NCBI GenBank assembly: GCA_003255065.1
Contig: QAOA01000580.1
Location: 752,114-816,113, forward strand
DNA from: Cercis canadensis
Taxonomy: Eukaryota; Streptophyta; Magnoliopsida; Fabales; Fabaceae
Direction of reading: 5' to 3'
DNA length: 64,000 bases
Shown in pieces: positions 47,901 through 59,669 of the stretch. Each line of letters starts with the position of its first letter. Within the stretch, counting starts at the first letter, position 1. Position numbers and translations under genes: made by a program. Under the pieces are notes generated by a model, which ran no database searches, was not told where the DNA came from, and worked only from the letters and a program-made list of their open reading frames with translations.

Positions 47901-50900
47901 GTGCTGACCAATATGGAAGTCGTTTTATTCAACAAAAACTTGAGACAGCTTCGATGGAAGAGAAAAACATGGTTTTCCATGAAATAATGCCACAGGCACT
48001 TGCTCTAATGACTGACGTGTTTGGTAATTATGTGATTCAGAAGGTAATTTGTTAGTTTGCTTTTATTTTTATGCAGTATTCCCTTTGATGTGCTCCTTGA
48101 ACTTTTTAGTTGTGTTTTGGTACTTTCTAGTCTCAAATGCATTCTATATGTGCCTAACTTATATGGTTTCATTTTTAGTTTTTTGAGCATGGAACAGCAG
48201 CACAAATAAGAGAACTGGCTGACAAGCTTAATGGTCATGTGCTGACCCTAAGTCTTCAAATGTATGGCTGCAGAGTTATCCAGAAGGTCTGCTGATCAAT
48301 TTACGCACATTGTGATTGTTTCCATTAATCACCTATCCTGCATTTGTGGATGTGATTTTACAATCTTCTATGTCATGCATTCTAGCTTGTTATGTCAAGC
48401 TTTTTTACAGAAACTTGGTAGTTTCCAATATTATGGTCTATATGGAAGCTTAATAATGTGTCACACCAGCAGTCCCCCATATGTTTCTGGAAGTGTCTCC
48501 ATTATTCTCTTTTATGAATGTGATATCAGCTTTGAGGGGTTGCCTAGGCACCCCGTTGAATCAACCACAGTTGACTAACTTAGAACGTATTTTGATATTC
48601 TTGTTATATATATATTTCCAAACATTTCTCTATATTGGGTTTTTTGAGAGCAATCCACTACATCAATTTTTTTGTTTTCCTGAAGTTGGAGCGGCAATAG
48701 TGCCTAACAGCATTGCTAAGCATCTGAAGTTTTAAGTAAGACATGTATATCTTGGGTGGTTCCACCTGGTTATATGCAGATGCTCATTTTCTGTTTGGTG
48801 CAGATGAGTTGACTTATTATTTGTGCTGTAAATGATGTGGTGCTGTTATTTATTATCTGGGTTAATGGTAAAGTAACAGATCTCTTTATTGTTCCCCCTC
48901 TCTCTCCTCCAACTGTTTAGGCTATAGAAGTTGTCGATCTGGATCAGCAGACTAAAATGGTCACAGAGCTGGATGGTCATATTATGCGATGTGTACGTGA
49001 TCAAAATGGGAATCATGTCATCCAGAAGTGTATTGAGTGTGTACCAGAAGATGCAATCCACTTCATTGTTTCAACATTTTATGACCAAGTTGTTACATTG
49101 TCAACTCACCCATATGGTTGCCGTGTTATACAGGTTAAGGGCACTTTTTTGTTTTTTGGCTTTAATGCATGTCAACAAAAATGTTCTGTTTTATTAACTC
49201 GGAAGATAAAAATTGTAATCCTAAATTAGATTAGCTTTTTTGAACAGAGAGTCTTGGAGCACTGCCATGATCCCAAAACACAGCAGATAATGATGGATGA
49301 GATTTTGCAGTCTGTTTGCATGTTAGCTCAAGATCAATATGGGAATTATGTTGTACAGGTGCGTTATATCTTTGAGGCTTTTTGATTGCTATCCTGATGA
49401 TGCTAACTAACTAGTGATCTTATGTTCTATATGGTGGCAGTCACACATTCTTGCAGACTAATTATTATTCTGGAAAATTTTGGGCCTTTGGGTATTTTGA
49501 ATCAACTAAGACTATACATAATAGTGAATGAAATCTCTTGGAGGTAGAAGCTAAAAGATCTGATGGTGACTGAGTATTTGAACATCTGTGAAGAGCTGGG
49601 TTGTGTTTCTGATATGCCACGGAATCAAAAGTTATCAAACCCAGTCTGACCTGGCTGATTGGACCAGAAACCAGTGACCCAAAGCTGAAGTTGGGTTGTG
49701 TCTTGGTTGTCATTGGCCTGGGTTTTGATTTAAGTTAGACATGGTGATATTTGGGTTCGTATCTTTTTAACATGATTAGGGAATCAATACCACTAGGTTG
49801 CTTAAACACAGTGTTTCTTTACGTTAATTTTATGATGCCATTTTGATAATCTTGTATAAATTACATATATCAACTGGGAGTGTTTATTGCATTATTAATT
49901 TATATATCTAATATATATGAACTGAGGTGGGTAGGTAGACTATGGAATAATAAAAAGCTGGTGGCTTTGATGGAATATTTTGTAACTTTGATAGCTTAAT
50001 ACTTCAACTGTTGGAACTGTCTATGCTCTTGTTAGTTTCTTGCTTGAGTTTTGGCTGTCAGGACACTTGTATACTACCCTGGAATTCTTTCATTGTATTT
50101 CTTTTCTGCCATGAAATTTGTGATGGATGATTAGTGTGTATTTTTATCACCCAATTCATTTGCCTTTAGTCTTCTGATTGTTGAATGATATTTTCAGCAT
50201 GTATTGGAGCATGGGAAGCCACATGAGCGTTCGGCTATAATAAAGAAATTAACTGGGCAAATAGTGCAAATGAGCCAGCAGAAGTTCGCCTCAAATGTTA
50301 TAGAGAAGTGTTTAACTTTTGGAACAGAGGCAGAACGTCAGATCCTTGTGAATGAGATGCTTGGTTCTACTGATGAAAATGAGCCCCTACAGGTTTGTGC
50401 ATGGTCTATCATCCCTGTTTCTGAAGGACTGAAGCCCTGTGGATACATGTTCTCTTGCTTTGTTGTACTATGCTCCTTTCAGCTTCAGAAACTCGTGTCT
50501 TTCTATGATCTCCAATGCTCTCAGTTTATGTTTATCCCATGCTTAACAATAACTCTCAGAGTCTCAGACATGGTTTTGTTAGCTCTCTTTTCTATTTTGA
50601 TCCTTTTATCAGGTTTTAAAGTAAAAAACTTTCCTTTATTCTGGCAAAGCTTGGAATTTACAACAAATAAACTGTTCTATCATTTTTTTGACTTGTTTAA
50701 GACAAAACACATTGATGAGTTTTGGTTTTTACAGGCTCGTTAAATCTTCTGCTCTTAAGAGTATAAATGAGGTTTAGTCAGTTGACTTTTCCTATTAAAT
50801 ATCAAATAAAGAGGCAGACTTGGTGAGGGGGCTGGGAGTGTTAATTTTCATCTCCAAATAATACCTTTCCTGAAATTAGTTTATTGTAGTTCTTGTTTTA

Positions 50901-51769
50901 TGGTTACTTAAACTTTTATCATTCTTTGTGCTTTTCTTATCTTTCTCTTGTTTGTTGGATGTAGGTTATGATGAAAGATCAGTTTGCAAACTATGTTGTA
51001 CAGAAAGTGCTGGAAACATGTGATGACCAGCAGCTGGAGTTAATCCTTAATCGAATAAAGGTTCACCTGAATGCATTGAAGAAGTATACTTATGGGAAGC
51101 ACATAGTTGCACGCGTAGAGAAACTGGTTGCTGCTGGAGGTACTTGTCATCTCTTCTTTTTTGCTGTTCATTTTGGCTCATATTTTTATTTTTACAACTT
51201 TCTTCAAAATAAGTTATCTCTTGTATTCATGAAGTTCAAATGTACTTATTCACTCTAATCTTGTTGCATGCCTTTGTTTTGTGTTCTTTCTCTCTCTCTC
51301 TCTTAATTGAACAATGGATATCAGTGGAAATTCATTCTAGGCCAGTACCAGACATTCTGTACTTGCTTGTGTGTTTAGTGACTTTGATAAAAACCTTTTT
51401 TCAGCCATTCATGGATGGAATTTGATAATCTGTGTGCATGAAAAGTTTTAATTCAACCAACTGACTTTGTGAATCAGGATATGATTTATTGCTCGAATAG
51501 TGCTCCATTTCGTTTCTCTTATGCAAGTTGAACAGTTTTTCTTTAAATCATTGTCTTTCTTATTTAGTTTTGAAAGATGTGAACAACAGACCCTCAGGTG
51601 TGTGGACTGCATGTTTGGTCACCTTTCTCTTTAAGTTGGATGTGTTTATTATTTTGCTAATATTCTTCAAATGCTTCATTAATGTGTATAACTTACATTA
51701 ATTTGAATTGAATCTTATGCAGAGAGGAGGATTAGTATTCTGACTCTAAATCCTGCACAAGTGGTATAG
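44911..51769 (+). CDS. PUM4: Pumilio/PUF RNA-binding protein (APUM4-like)
   Basis: Nine exons with clean phases: 44911-45525, 46264-47807, 47902-48043, 48179-48286, 48921-49133, 49248-49358, 50198-50392, 50965-51139 and 51723-51769; 1049 residues. The N-terminus ([20 protein letters not shown], then [20 protein letters not shown]) and long low-complexity middle are typical of the plant NABP/Pumilio group. The C-terminal 350 residues hold eight PUF repeats with RNA-contact cores SRFIQQ, NYVIQK, CRVIQK, NHVIQK, CRVIQR, NYVVQH, SNVIEK and NYVVQK. By the known PUF code these read a UGUAnAUA-type element in mRNA 3' UTRs, giving decay or translational repression in the cytoplasm. The assignment to the APUM4 branch rests on the N-terminus and is less certain than the family call. 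Introns 7 and 8 read through as long open frames, which are shadows. Confidence 0.9.
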
Positions 51770-52711
51770 GAGACGAAGTTATTGTACAGCTAACTGAGGA
51801 TAATACAAGTGCCTACTCTTCTTTGTTTTCATATCTGGTAGTGGTGCTCCGTCTGTTTATTCAGATCGATGGGAGCTTGTTGGGAATAAGAATATTGTTG
51901 GTTGTACTTGAAATTGTACATTTATTAGTGTGAGGATATACCTAGAATCAGGTTAGCTGAGGCTCAGGCGGTGAAACTCACCTGAGGTCCATGCAGATGA
52001 GATAATTTTATGTACTAGTTTTAAAGTTGTAAAGGGAGGTGCTTTTTGCTTCACGCTTGTGACTGTACAAATTTTACTAGGTTATGAGCGTCCTTATTCG
52101 GGATCCAAAAATTTTCTGATGTATGATGAGATTTTATAATTTACCCTTTATTTAAAATTTACTTTGCCACATATATTGCTGTCTCATGAACTTGATAAGT
52201 ACTTATATGCTCATTTTCCATGCCTTATACATGAAGATCAATGCTTTTTGACTGGGGTGAAGACTGATAAATTTGTTTTTTTTTGTTATGGCACGAGGCT
52301 CAAACTCTTGGATTTTCTGCAAATTATCCAAATTCTTTACCACAAAAAGTCTACACTGCACCTAGTGACTTTAAAAATGATGAATTTGCCAATGAAATTT
52401 GTATGTTTCAATTAGCGCTAGCATAAGTACTTGGTGAATTTGTGATTTAAAGTTTTGTGGATGACGTGAAATGGTTCATTATGGATATGCTATTTCAAGC
52501 CTCTGTAGAATGTTTTATAATGGATATGCTAAACACTAGTTATATCGTTGGTATTGTGATGGTCCCTGCCACACGAGAGTTTGAAATTGCCAGAGGATAT
52601 TTGTAGAACTGAAGTGCAATGTTCTGTTATATAAGATCAATGTTGCAGAATACACATTTTTTCTAAAATCTGCGTATATATTAGCTGATTGGTAAAGGCT
52701 GCAATAACTGG
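51770..52711. other. Convergent 3' flanks of the Pumilio and dioxygenase genes
   Basis: Contains the 3' UTR of the Pumilio gene (poly-T-rich, 51770-52150) and the probable 3' UTR of the dioxygenase gene on the minus strand. Short open frames here have no features. Confidence 0.5.
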
Positions 52712-54457
52712 TTAACACTTGCCTTCTAACTTGACAATATCAATGGCTTTTCCATCCAGTTTCCTATCCAAATAATGTCTAGCATAATCGATGCACTTGA
52801 TCCTTCTGTACATGGCAGGGTGATCGCGCACCATTGGTTCAACTGGACCCATTTCTGCTTCGTCATGTGGCGTCACAAACATAGCAACAGACATTCTTGC
52901 TTTGGTTGCATGTGTTACAGCTCTGTGCTCAACACTTTTGTAAGTACCATTACTCCAGATCTGCGTAATCAAGGAACAAGTTACTGTACTTAAATGAGAG
53001 CTTGCAAATAATTTGTAATATGACTTCATAGGATAGAGCTAACAGAGGGTGGAGTGCTGGAATACATATGGAAACTGGTTCTGTAATGCTCAAGCAAGCA
53101 AGAGATTCCCAACTGGTTGAGGAAAAACTTTTCCTTGATGTTATGATTATGTTCAATGTACATGTTTTCATAAGTAGAATATATAAAGAAGACTAGTTTG
53201 CTACCAGAAAGTGATATTCACTATTCAATTAATCTAGTTCATCTTTGCATTGCAAGAACAATTTATAATAAAAATGATGAAAGTTTTATTTATTTATCAT
53301 CAATTTGGCAGAAGAGTTGATGGCTGCAAATAATTTGAATTTCTGGGATACCTCAACGGCGTCACCGATGTTAACCACAAATGCACCAGGGAGTGGTTTA
53401 ACAGGAATCCATTCTCCTTGGTGCTTAATTTGCAGGCCAGTAATGTCATCATCTTGTAGAAGTATGGTTATAGTGCCACCATCTGAATGTGGACTTAGAC
53501 CAAGAACAAGGCCAGGCTTGGAGCAGGGTGGATAGTAATTCATACGCATTCCTAGTCTCACCACTTTGTGAAAGTCTTTTAGGCTATTCTCTTCCATGCC
53601 CATCAACAATGATAAATTAGCAAGTATCTCCTCAGAAAACTTACTTATTTCAGTTGAGTACTCTTCCAATGTCTCCCTGTCAAGAGAAAAAGTAAAAAAT
53701 AACTTAAATACAGTTTAGTTTAGATGGGTAATTGATTCTTCGAGTTTTGTGCTTTGATATCAACTTCTTGAGAACCAAAAATTTGCATGGGATTCTCATT
53801 AACTTGTAATTTTCATTATTGCTTTTTATGTAAGGAGAAAATAATACATACTTGAAACCTGGTAAAGTAAGTGGCCAGTACTTCAGATTCCTAGATTCAG
53901 GTGGATATGTCATTAAGAAACTAAGGTCATTCCAATCCAGTTTCTGGTTTTCTGATACTACAAAAGCTTGCCCATATCCTTGGATATCATTCTCTGCCAT
54001 AGAATATTTCTTTTTCTCCTCTAATGGGAGATCAAAAAATGCTGCTGCAGCAGCCTTCATTCTGTGAGTCAAGTCTTCTGCCACTCCATGATTTATTATC
54101 TACAAAAATTATGCAGCACATCAAAATCCCAGTGAAAAATACATTATATCAAGAAAATATTTTCATTGATGGGGAGTATACCTGGAAGAAACCCCACTCC
54201 TTTGAAGCAAAATGTAGCTTCTTTTGTTCTTTTTTATCTCTGTTGGCCAGCAAGGAGAAATCTATCACTGGAATTTCAGATAAAGTTGGACATAGCCCAT
54301 CAATAACTGGCCTATCTTTGGATTCTCTGATGTATCTTTCAGGAACAGTTTGAGAGTCATTCCTCACCATCTCCTGGACACTTGGTACTTGTAAAGATGA
54401 TCCCCACCCCAAATCATCATCTGCTTGCATGCTTCTGATTTCAACTTTTACATCCAT
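52712..54457 (-). CDS. 2-oxoglutarate/Fe(II)-dependent dioxygenase, SRG1-like
   Basis: Four exons on the minus strand: 54457-54182, 54099-53852, 53676-53352 and 52960-52712; 365 residues, usual for the family. The N-terminal DIOX_N domain includes IPVIDFSLL and KEWGFFQIINHG. The C-terminal 2OG-FeII domain has NYYPPCSKPGLVLGLSPHSD, the iron ligands H238, D240 and H295 (SVEHRAV), and the 2-oxoglutarate-binding pair R305 and S307 (RMS). Such enzymes hydroxylate or demethylate small molecules. The SRG1/codeine-demethylase-like group is large and the substrate cannot be read from sequence. All exon borders are GT-AG and no break is seen. A broken tandem paralogue lies about 1 kb upstream of its start (55421-59407). 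Confidence 0.92.
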
Positions 54458-55420
54458 TTCTACTATCCAAGTTATTTGACTTCTTTCTCTGGATCATGCA
54501 GATTTTTACTAGTCATTGAGCCAAAGCGAGCTTCTTATATTAGTAAGAAACATAGAGGCTTTGTTTTCTCCTCATACAATGTTGGTCAAGTCTTTTTCTT
54601 GTGGTCGAGTTAGCCGGCCTTCTTTGTGGCACTATCAGATTGCATTGCATCAATACTTTATGGAATCTCTTATTTTAATGATTATTTGATTTAAATCTAA
54701 CCCTCTTTAATTATAAATTATTGTCGAATGTCGACTTCTTCAAATTTGGTTGATGATATGGAAAAATTAAAAAAAATAAAATAAAAAATAAACTGCGTGA
54801 ACAAGTATTTTGGGGAAAGTCCTAGAGCATTTTGGTTTGCTTGCAAGGTACTTTCAACTAGTTATTTGAATGTAACTCTTGCAGACAATTTCTAGAATCA
54901 CAATCCTATGAATTTTGCAAAGTTTCTACTGGCATCCAACTATAAGGAATTGCTAAATTTGGTGGCAATAACATTATTCATGAGCCTTCACAAGTATTAT
55001 TACGCATAAACATTTTTCTGTATAATTTTTTGTGTAGCTTTTTATTTTGAAAGGAACTAACTATTTTGACTCACACTAGATCTCTCATTTCTGTGTGAGC
55101 TTCACACTAGAACCAAAAACAGGAGTTAGTTCATCAAATTGAGAGTTGTATGGGATGCACTAGTAGCTCTCACTTTTGAGGGGTAGCTTGACAATTCTCT
55201 TAAAATGATTTTGATAGCTTAAAAGTATCTAGATAACACCACAAGTTATTTTGAACCATGGGAAGCCAAAGTTGACACTAAATTTGTGCCGCTCCACTGT
55301 GCAAACGATAGAACTAAGAACAATGTTTTATTCTAATATAAAATCAATGTTGCATAGTGCAGTCTTTCTTGGGTTGCATGTAGCAGATTGGAGAGGCAAC
55401 AAAATCAAGTCACTCGCCTT
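54458..55420. other. Intergenic stretch between the dioxygenase gene and its broken paralogue
   Basis: Should contain the promoter and leader of the intact dioxygenase. No gene or clear element was recognised. Confidence 0.5.
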
Positions 55421-55498
55421 CTAAATGATCTCTGTGGTTTTGCCATCCAGTTTTCTGTCGAAATAGCGCCTAAGGTAATCAATATACTTGATCCTTTT

Positions 55499-55832
55499 TG
55501 ATGCAGGAGCATCACATTTACTGCCTTTTCTATTTTATATGTGTGTTTTAATCTTATTTAAGTAGTCATGTGTTTAGCATGTGACCTTTTTAATTTTTGG
55601 ACTTATATTAGATTTGGGCTTGTGTACTGTTGGATCGGGTTAGTACTAGACTTAGAAACCCTAGTACAAATAGCCTAAGACCTACTGTAAGCAGCAGCTT
55701 TTCAGATTATAATTTCAGTTATCAGAAGTTTCTACGTATTAGAACCCTACTCTCTGTTCCTATCTCAATCTCTCCCTTCAAATCCCTAATTCTGTCCCCA
55801 AATCCTTGCTGTTTGGCCCTAATACTACATCA
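55499..55832 (+). repeat. Left LTR of the gypsy element
   Basis: 334 bp, TGATGCAGGAG to TACATCA. It contains a TACAAATAG box near 55665 that is TATAAATAG in the right LTR, the likely promoter TATA position. Confidence 0.92.
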
Positions 55833-55835
55833 AAT

Positions 55836-55847
55836 TGGTATCAGAGC
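55836..55847 (+). other. Primer binding site of the gypsy element
   Basis: TGGTATCAGAGC, complementary to the 3' end of plant initiator methionine tRNA, three bases after the LTR end. Confidence 0.88.
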
Positions 55848-55849
55848 TC

Positions 55850-57290
55850 ATGGCTGGTCGTGGTAGAGGTGGTAGAGGTAGAGGAAACCAAGAGCAGCAA
55901 GTAGAATTGGCTGAGATGCAAAGGATGATTGAAGATTTTTCGCGAGCCGTGCAGGCTTTGCAGCGACAGGGACGTGCGGAAGCCTGTATGGAGATTTTGG
56001 AAGGTGACGGCGAAAACCAGGACATACTGGAAGGTAGTTCGGGTGATGAAGAATCGAATCAAGGAGAGGAGAACCATTCCATGAAACTAGAACTGCTAAC
56101 CAAGCAGCAAGAGGTGGATTGGAGGAGAGGTTGGTTCGTGCCCTTGATTTGAACGGAGGTGGAATTCGAATTGAAGTTGCTGATTTTATGGGAAAAATGC
56201 ATGCTGAGTATTATTTAGATTAGGAGGCTAGTTTGGAGAATTATTTTGAATGGAAACCCATGCAGGAAGAGACAAAAATGCTGTTTGTGAAATTAAAATT
56301 AAAAGCCACTGCACTTCAATGGTGGAAGAGAGTTGAAGAGCAGCGTGCAAGACAAGGGAAGGAGAAAATCAGCACTTGGGAACACATGAAGGCAAAGATG
56401 CGAAAATAGTTTTTACCAGTAGACTACCTAATGGATCTGTATGAGCGGTTTCATTCATTGAAGCAGGGTGATATGTCAGTGGAGGAGTACACTTCGGAAT
56501 TCAACAATCTATCCATTAGGGTTGGTTTGAATGAGACAACAGAACAGATGACCTCTCGTTATCTTGCTGGTTTGTGCTGTACTGTTAGGAATGAAATGGG
56601 AGTGGTTCGCCCATTCAACCTAGAAGATGCTCGACAATTTGCATTAATGGCTAAGAAACGTGCTTTGCGTCTTGGAGTGAGGAAATTTGGGTATGACAGA
56701 CTGGGGAATACTTCACAAAATTTTAGTAACACCATGCAGGGGTTTAGAAATGATCAAACAGCCCCATGTAGTGGTCGAGTGAACGGTGCAGCAAGCAAAG
56801 GCAATGGAGAAAATATTGCTCAGATTGACAAAGGGAAGAGCGGGTGTAATATGGGTAGAGGAACAATACTGAAACAGGTGCTTTAAAACTAGGTAGTGGC
56901 TCCTAATTTCGATGTTTCTCTTGTGGTGAAAAGGAGCATGCTTCATATGCTTGCTCACAACGCAGAATTAATTTTGTAGAAGGAGAAGAAGGGGAAAAAA
57001 TACTTGAACTTGTTTATGATGATTTTCCTGATAAGGATGAAGAAGTTGATGTGTATCCAGTGCAAGGGGAGTCATTGGTTATCCGTAGAGTAATGATAGC
57101 CACCACCAAAGATGACACAAAAGATTGGAGGCGGCATAGCATATTCAGAACACATGTACTTTGCAAAGGAAATGTATGCAATTTAATTATTGATGGAGGT
57201 AGTATGGAGAACGTTATTTCAAAAGATGCAGTGGAGAAATTAGGGCTGATTACTGAAAAGCATCCTCATCCTTATAAGATTAGATGACTT
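55850..57290 (+). pseudogene. Broken gag-protease region of the gypsy element
   Basis: The gag start (MAGRGRGGRGRG) is followed by a coiled-coil-like stretch, then a frameshift near 56120-56150. The Retrotrans_gag core (KATALQWWKRVEEQRARQ, STWEHMKAKMRK) has stops near 56222 and 56408. The frame then runs open from 56431 to a stop at 56884-56886. A CCHC knuckle (CFSCGEKEHASYAC) lies at about 56912-56955. The protease segment CNLIIDGGSMENVIS is near 57178-57225, followed by a stop in the PYKIR segment (57286-57288). No functional product is expected. Confidence 0.8.
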
Positions 57291-57727
57291 AAAAAGGGTA
57301 ATGAAGTTCTTGTCACATCTAGGTGCCTAGTCAATTTTACTATGAGTAATAAGTTAGAAGATAAAACTTTGTGTGATGTTGTGCCTACGGATGTTGGCCA
57401 TCTTCTTTTGGGCAGACCTTGGCTATTTGATAATGATGTTGAACACCGTGCCAAACCCAATACCTATTCTTTTTATAGGGGCANTAGGGCTGATTACTGA
57501 AAAGCATCCTCATCCTTATAAGATTAGATGACTTAAAAAGGGTAATGAAGTTCTTGTCACATCTAGGTGCTTAGTCAATTTTACTATGAGTAATAAGTTA
57601 GAAGATAAAACTTTGTGTGATGTTGTGCCTATGGATGTTGGCCATCTTCTTTTGGGCAGACCTTGGCTATTTGATAATGATGTTGAACACCGTGCCAAAC
57701 CCAATACCTATTCTTTTTATAGGGGCA
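57241..57727. repeat. 243-bp direct duplication split by a single N (probable assembly artefact)
   Basis: Copies 57241-57483 and 57485-57727 differ at two positions by eye (GTGCCTAG/GTGCTTAG and CCTACGG/CCTATGG), with one N (57484) between them. It lies inside the gypsy element and artificially doubles part of the protease-proximal region. Confidence 0.85.
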
Positions 57728-58113
57728 ACAAGAAATATACATTGCACCCTATTAAAGAAGATACTGCAAGGGCTCATCACTCATCTAAGGGTGACAAAAT
57801 TGCTACCATTGTTTCTGCCACCAGATTTGAAAAAGTCAGTAGAGAAGAGGGAATGACTCCAATTGCTGAGCAAGTTAACAGTTTGCCTACAGTGCAACAA
57901 GAAGTTATTGAAGATGTAATTGACGTGAAGGAGGTGAAGTCTAGGAGGGGAAATCAATATCGGCGATTTTTAGTGAAATGGTTAGGTAAACCAGCTACTG
58001 AAAGTACTTGGATTACAGAGGAGGAGCTGAAACTGATTAACCTAAAGACTTATGCAGAAGTTTGTCATGTTTTTGCTCCAGACACCAGCCCACTTTCAAG
58101 AGGGGGAGAATGA
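57586..58113 (+). pseudogene. Chromodomain-containing C-terminal frame of the gypsy element
   Basis: An open frame of 175 codons. It begins inside the second copy of the duplicated segment with the post-protease words DVGHLLLGRPWLFDNDV. It then jumps without any RT, RNase H or integrase to a chromodomain-like segment (VIDVKEVKSRRGNQYRRFLV, KWLGKPATESTWITEEEL). The stop codon is the first TGA of the right LTR itself. Confidence 0.75.
58099..58110 (+). other. Polypurine tract of the gypsy element
   Basis: AGAGGGGGAGAA directly before the right LTR, the usual plus-strand primer site. Confidence 0.85.
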
Positions 58114-58444
58114 TGCAGGAGTGTCACATTTACTGTCTTTTCTATTTTATATGTGTGTTTTAATCTTATTTAAGTAGTCATGTGTTTAGCATGTAACCTT
58201 TTTAATTTTTGGACTTATATTAGATTTGGGCTTGTGTACTGTTGGGCCGGGTTAGTACTAGACTTAGAAACCCTAGTATAAATAGCCTAAGACCTACTGT
58301 AAGCAGCAAATTTTCAGATTATAATTTCAGTTATCAGAGGTTTCTACGTATTAGAACCCTACTCTTTGTTCCTATCTCAATCTCTCTCCTCAAATCCCTA
58401 ATTTTGTCCCTAAATCCTTGCTGTTTGGCCCCAATACTACATCA
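58111..58444 (+). repeat. Right LTR of the gypsy element
   Basis: 334 bp, TGATGCAGGAG to TACATCA, with the TATAAATAG box intact. Followed by the CTTTT target duplication. Confidence 0.92.
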
Positions 58445-59407
58445 CTTTTGTACTAGACTGGCTGATCACACACAATTGTTTCCAGTGGGCCAATTTCTGC
58501 TTCATCATCTGGCATTACAAACATAGCAATTGAAATTCTTACTTTTGTTGCATTTGTTACAGCTTTGTGCTCAATACTTTTGTATGCACCATTACTCCAG
58601 ATCTGCATAATCAAAGGAACAAATTATTGTAGTGATAGGCTTGCAATCAAATAGGAAAAAAAGACTTGAGAGTTGGGTGAAAATTTTAATCAATAGAGCT
58701 GAAAAGGTTTGGAATGTGTTATAATAATGTTTTGTTTTGAACCGGTTAGCATAATTTACATATTGAGGGTAAACATTCCTTTTCTTTAATAATGTTATGG
58801 ATATCAGTTCATGCTAAGTAGTTTCATAATTAGACTAAGATTACTTTTTTTGCTTTTGAAACATGTATTCAATCAATCTACTTCATTCCACACACTGGAG
58901 GAACAAACAAAAGTTTTTCTTTTTTTCAATTACATGACAGTATGGATATTCAAACCCTAATCTCTTGCAAATTACTCAAATCCCTCACTACTGTAATTTT
59001 TTATTATTTTTTTAATCAAGTTAGCAGAGAATATGGTAGTAAGTAGAGTACAAAGCTGTAAACAGTTCAATTTTGGGGGTACCTCCATGTTGTCACCAAG
59101 GTTAACAACAAATGCACCAGGTATTGGTTTAACAGGAAGCCATCCTCCTTTATGCTTAATTTGAGGGGCAATGAGATCATCTTCTTGTAGAAGTAAGGTT
59201 ATGGTGCCACCATCTGAATGTGGACTAAGCCCAAGCACAAGATCAGGCTTGGAGCATGGCGGATAATAGTTCATTCGAATTCCTATTTTCAACACTTGGT
59301 GCAACTCTTTTAGGCTATCCTCTTGCATGCCCATCAACAGTGATAAATTGGCAATTATCTCCTCACAAACCTTGCATATTTCTGTTGAGTACTTTTCCAA
59401 TGTCTCC

Positions 59408-59669
59408 CTGTTAATATAATATACATCAGAAGATTATAAGAGCGTAAGCAACATTCTTTATATGCAATTTAAAGTAGACTTGACAAAGGTTTACAATTTT
59501 CAGTAAATAAATTAGGCAAAATCAATTATCCTGCTCATATTTTGATATCAACTTGATGGATACCAAAATTTTGGGCATAGCAAGTTCTTCTTTTCATGAG
59601 GTTCAACTTTGCCTAGAAATGTTTGCATTGGATTTTTATTAACATGTAGTGTGTGTCATTGCTTATTAT
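59408..59669. other. Remnant of intron 2 of the dioxygenase paralogue
   Basis: Words such as GATATCAACTT, CCAAAA and GCAT(T/G)GGATT align in order with intron 2 of the intact gene (53677-53851). The similarity stops at 59669, where the copia LTR begins. Confidence 0.65.

Larger units (their letters stand above)
55499..58444 (+). mobile_element. Compact internally deleted Ty3/gypsy (chromovirus-type) LTR retrotransposon
   Basis: A complete element of 2946 bp: 334-bp LTRs (55499-55832 and 58111-58444) beginning TGATG and ending CATCA, a primer site (55836-55847), a polypurine tract (58099-58110) and a perfect 5-bp target duplication CTTTT (55494-55498 and 58445-58449). By eye the LTRs differ at about 17 sites (~5%). 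The interior encodes a broken gag with zinc knuckle, a retroviral-type protease segment (LIIDGGSMENVIS) and a chromodomain-like segment (YRRFLVKWLGKPATESTW). Reverse transcriptase, RNase H and integrase are absent. It is non-autonomous. It sits in the last exon of the dioxygenase paralogue, opposite to that gene's strand. Confidence 0.92.
55421..59407 (-). pseudogene. Broken SRG1-like dioxygenase paralogue, split by retroelements
   Basis: Exon 3 equivalent: 59407-59083, 325 bases, exactly the length of the intact gene's exon 3 and encoding NYYPPCSKPDLVLGLSPHSD. Exon 4 equivalent: starts at 58602 (IWSNGAYKSIEHKAV, RISIAMFV), is interrupted at 58445 by the gypsy element, and resumes at 55498 down to a stop at 55423-55421. 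Besides the insertion, exon 4 has an in-frame TAG (58455-58453) where the intact copy has an Ala/Met pair, and its end has decayed. Exons 1 and 2 are not in the window: the copia element starts in intron 2, so they may lie beyond 64000. It arose by tandem duplication of the 52712-54457 gene or its ancestor. Confidence 0.88.

Noticed and set aside
50204..50743. 179-codon open frame in the Pumilio gene
   Set aside because: Exon 7 plus read-through of the following intron; the donor at 50393 gives the conserved PUF sequence.
56431..56886. Stand-alone host gene
   Set aside because: Its sequence is the middle of a retrotransposon gag and it lies between matching LTRs.
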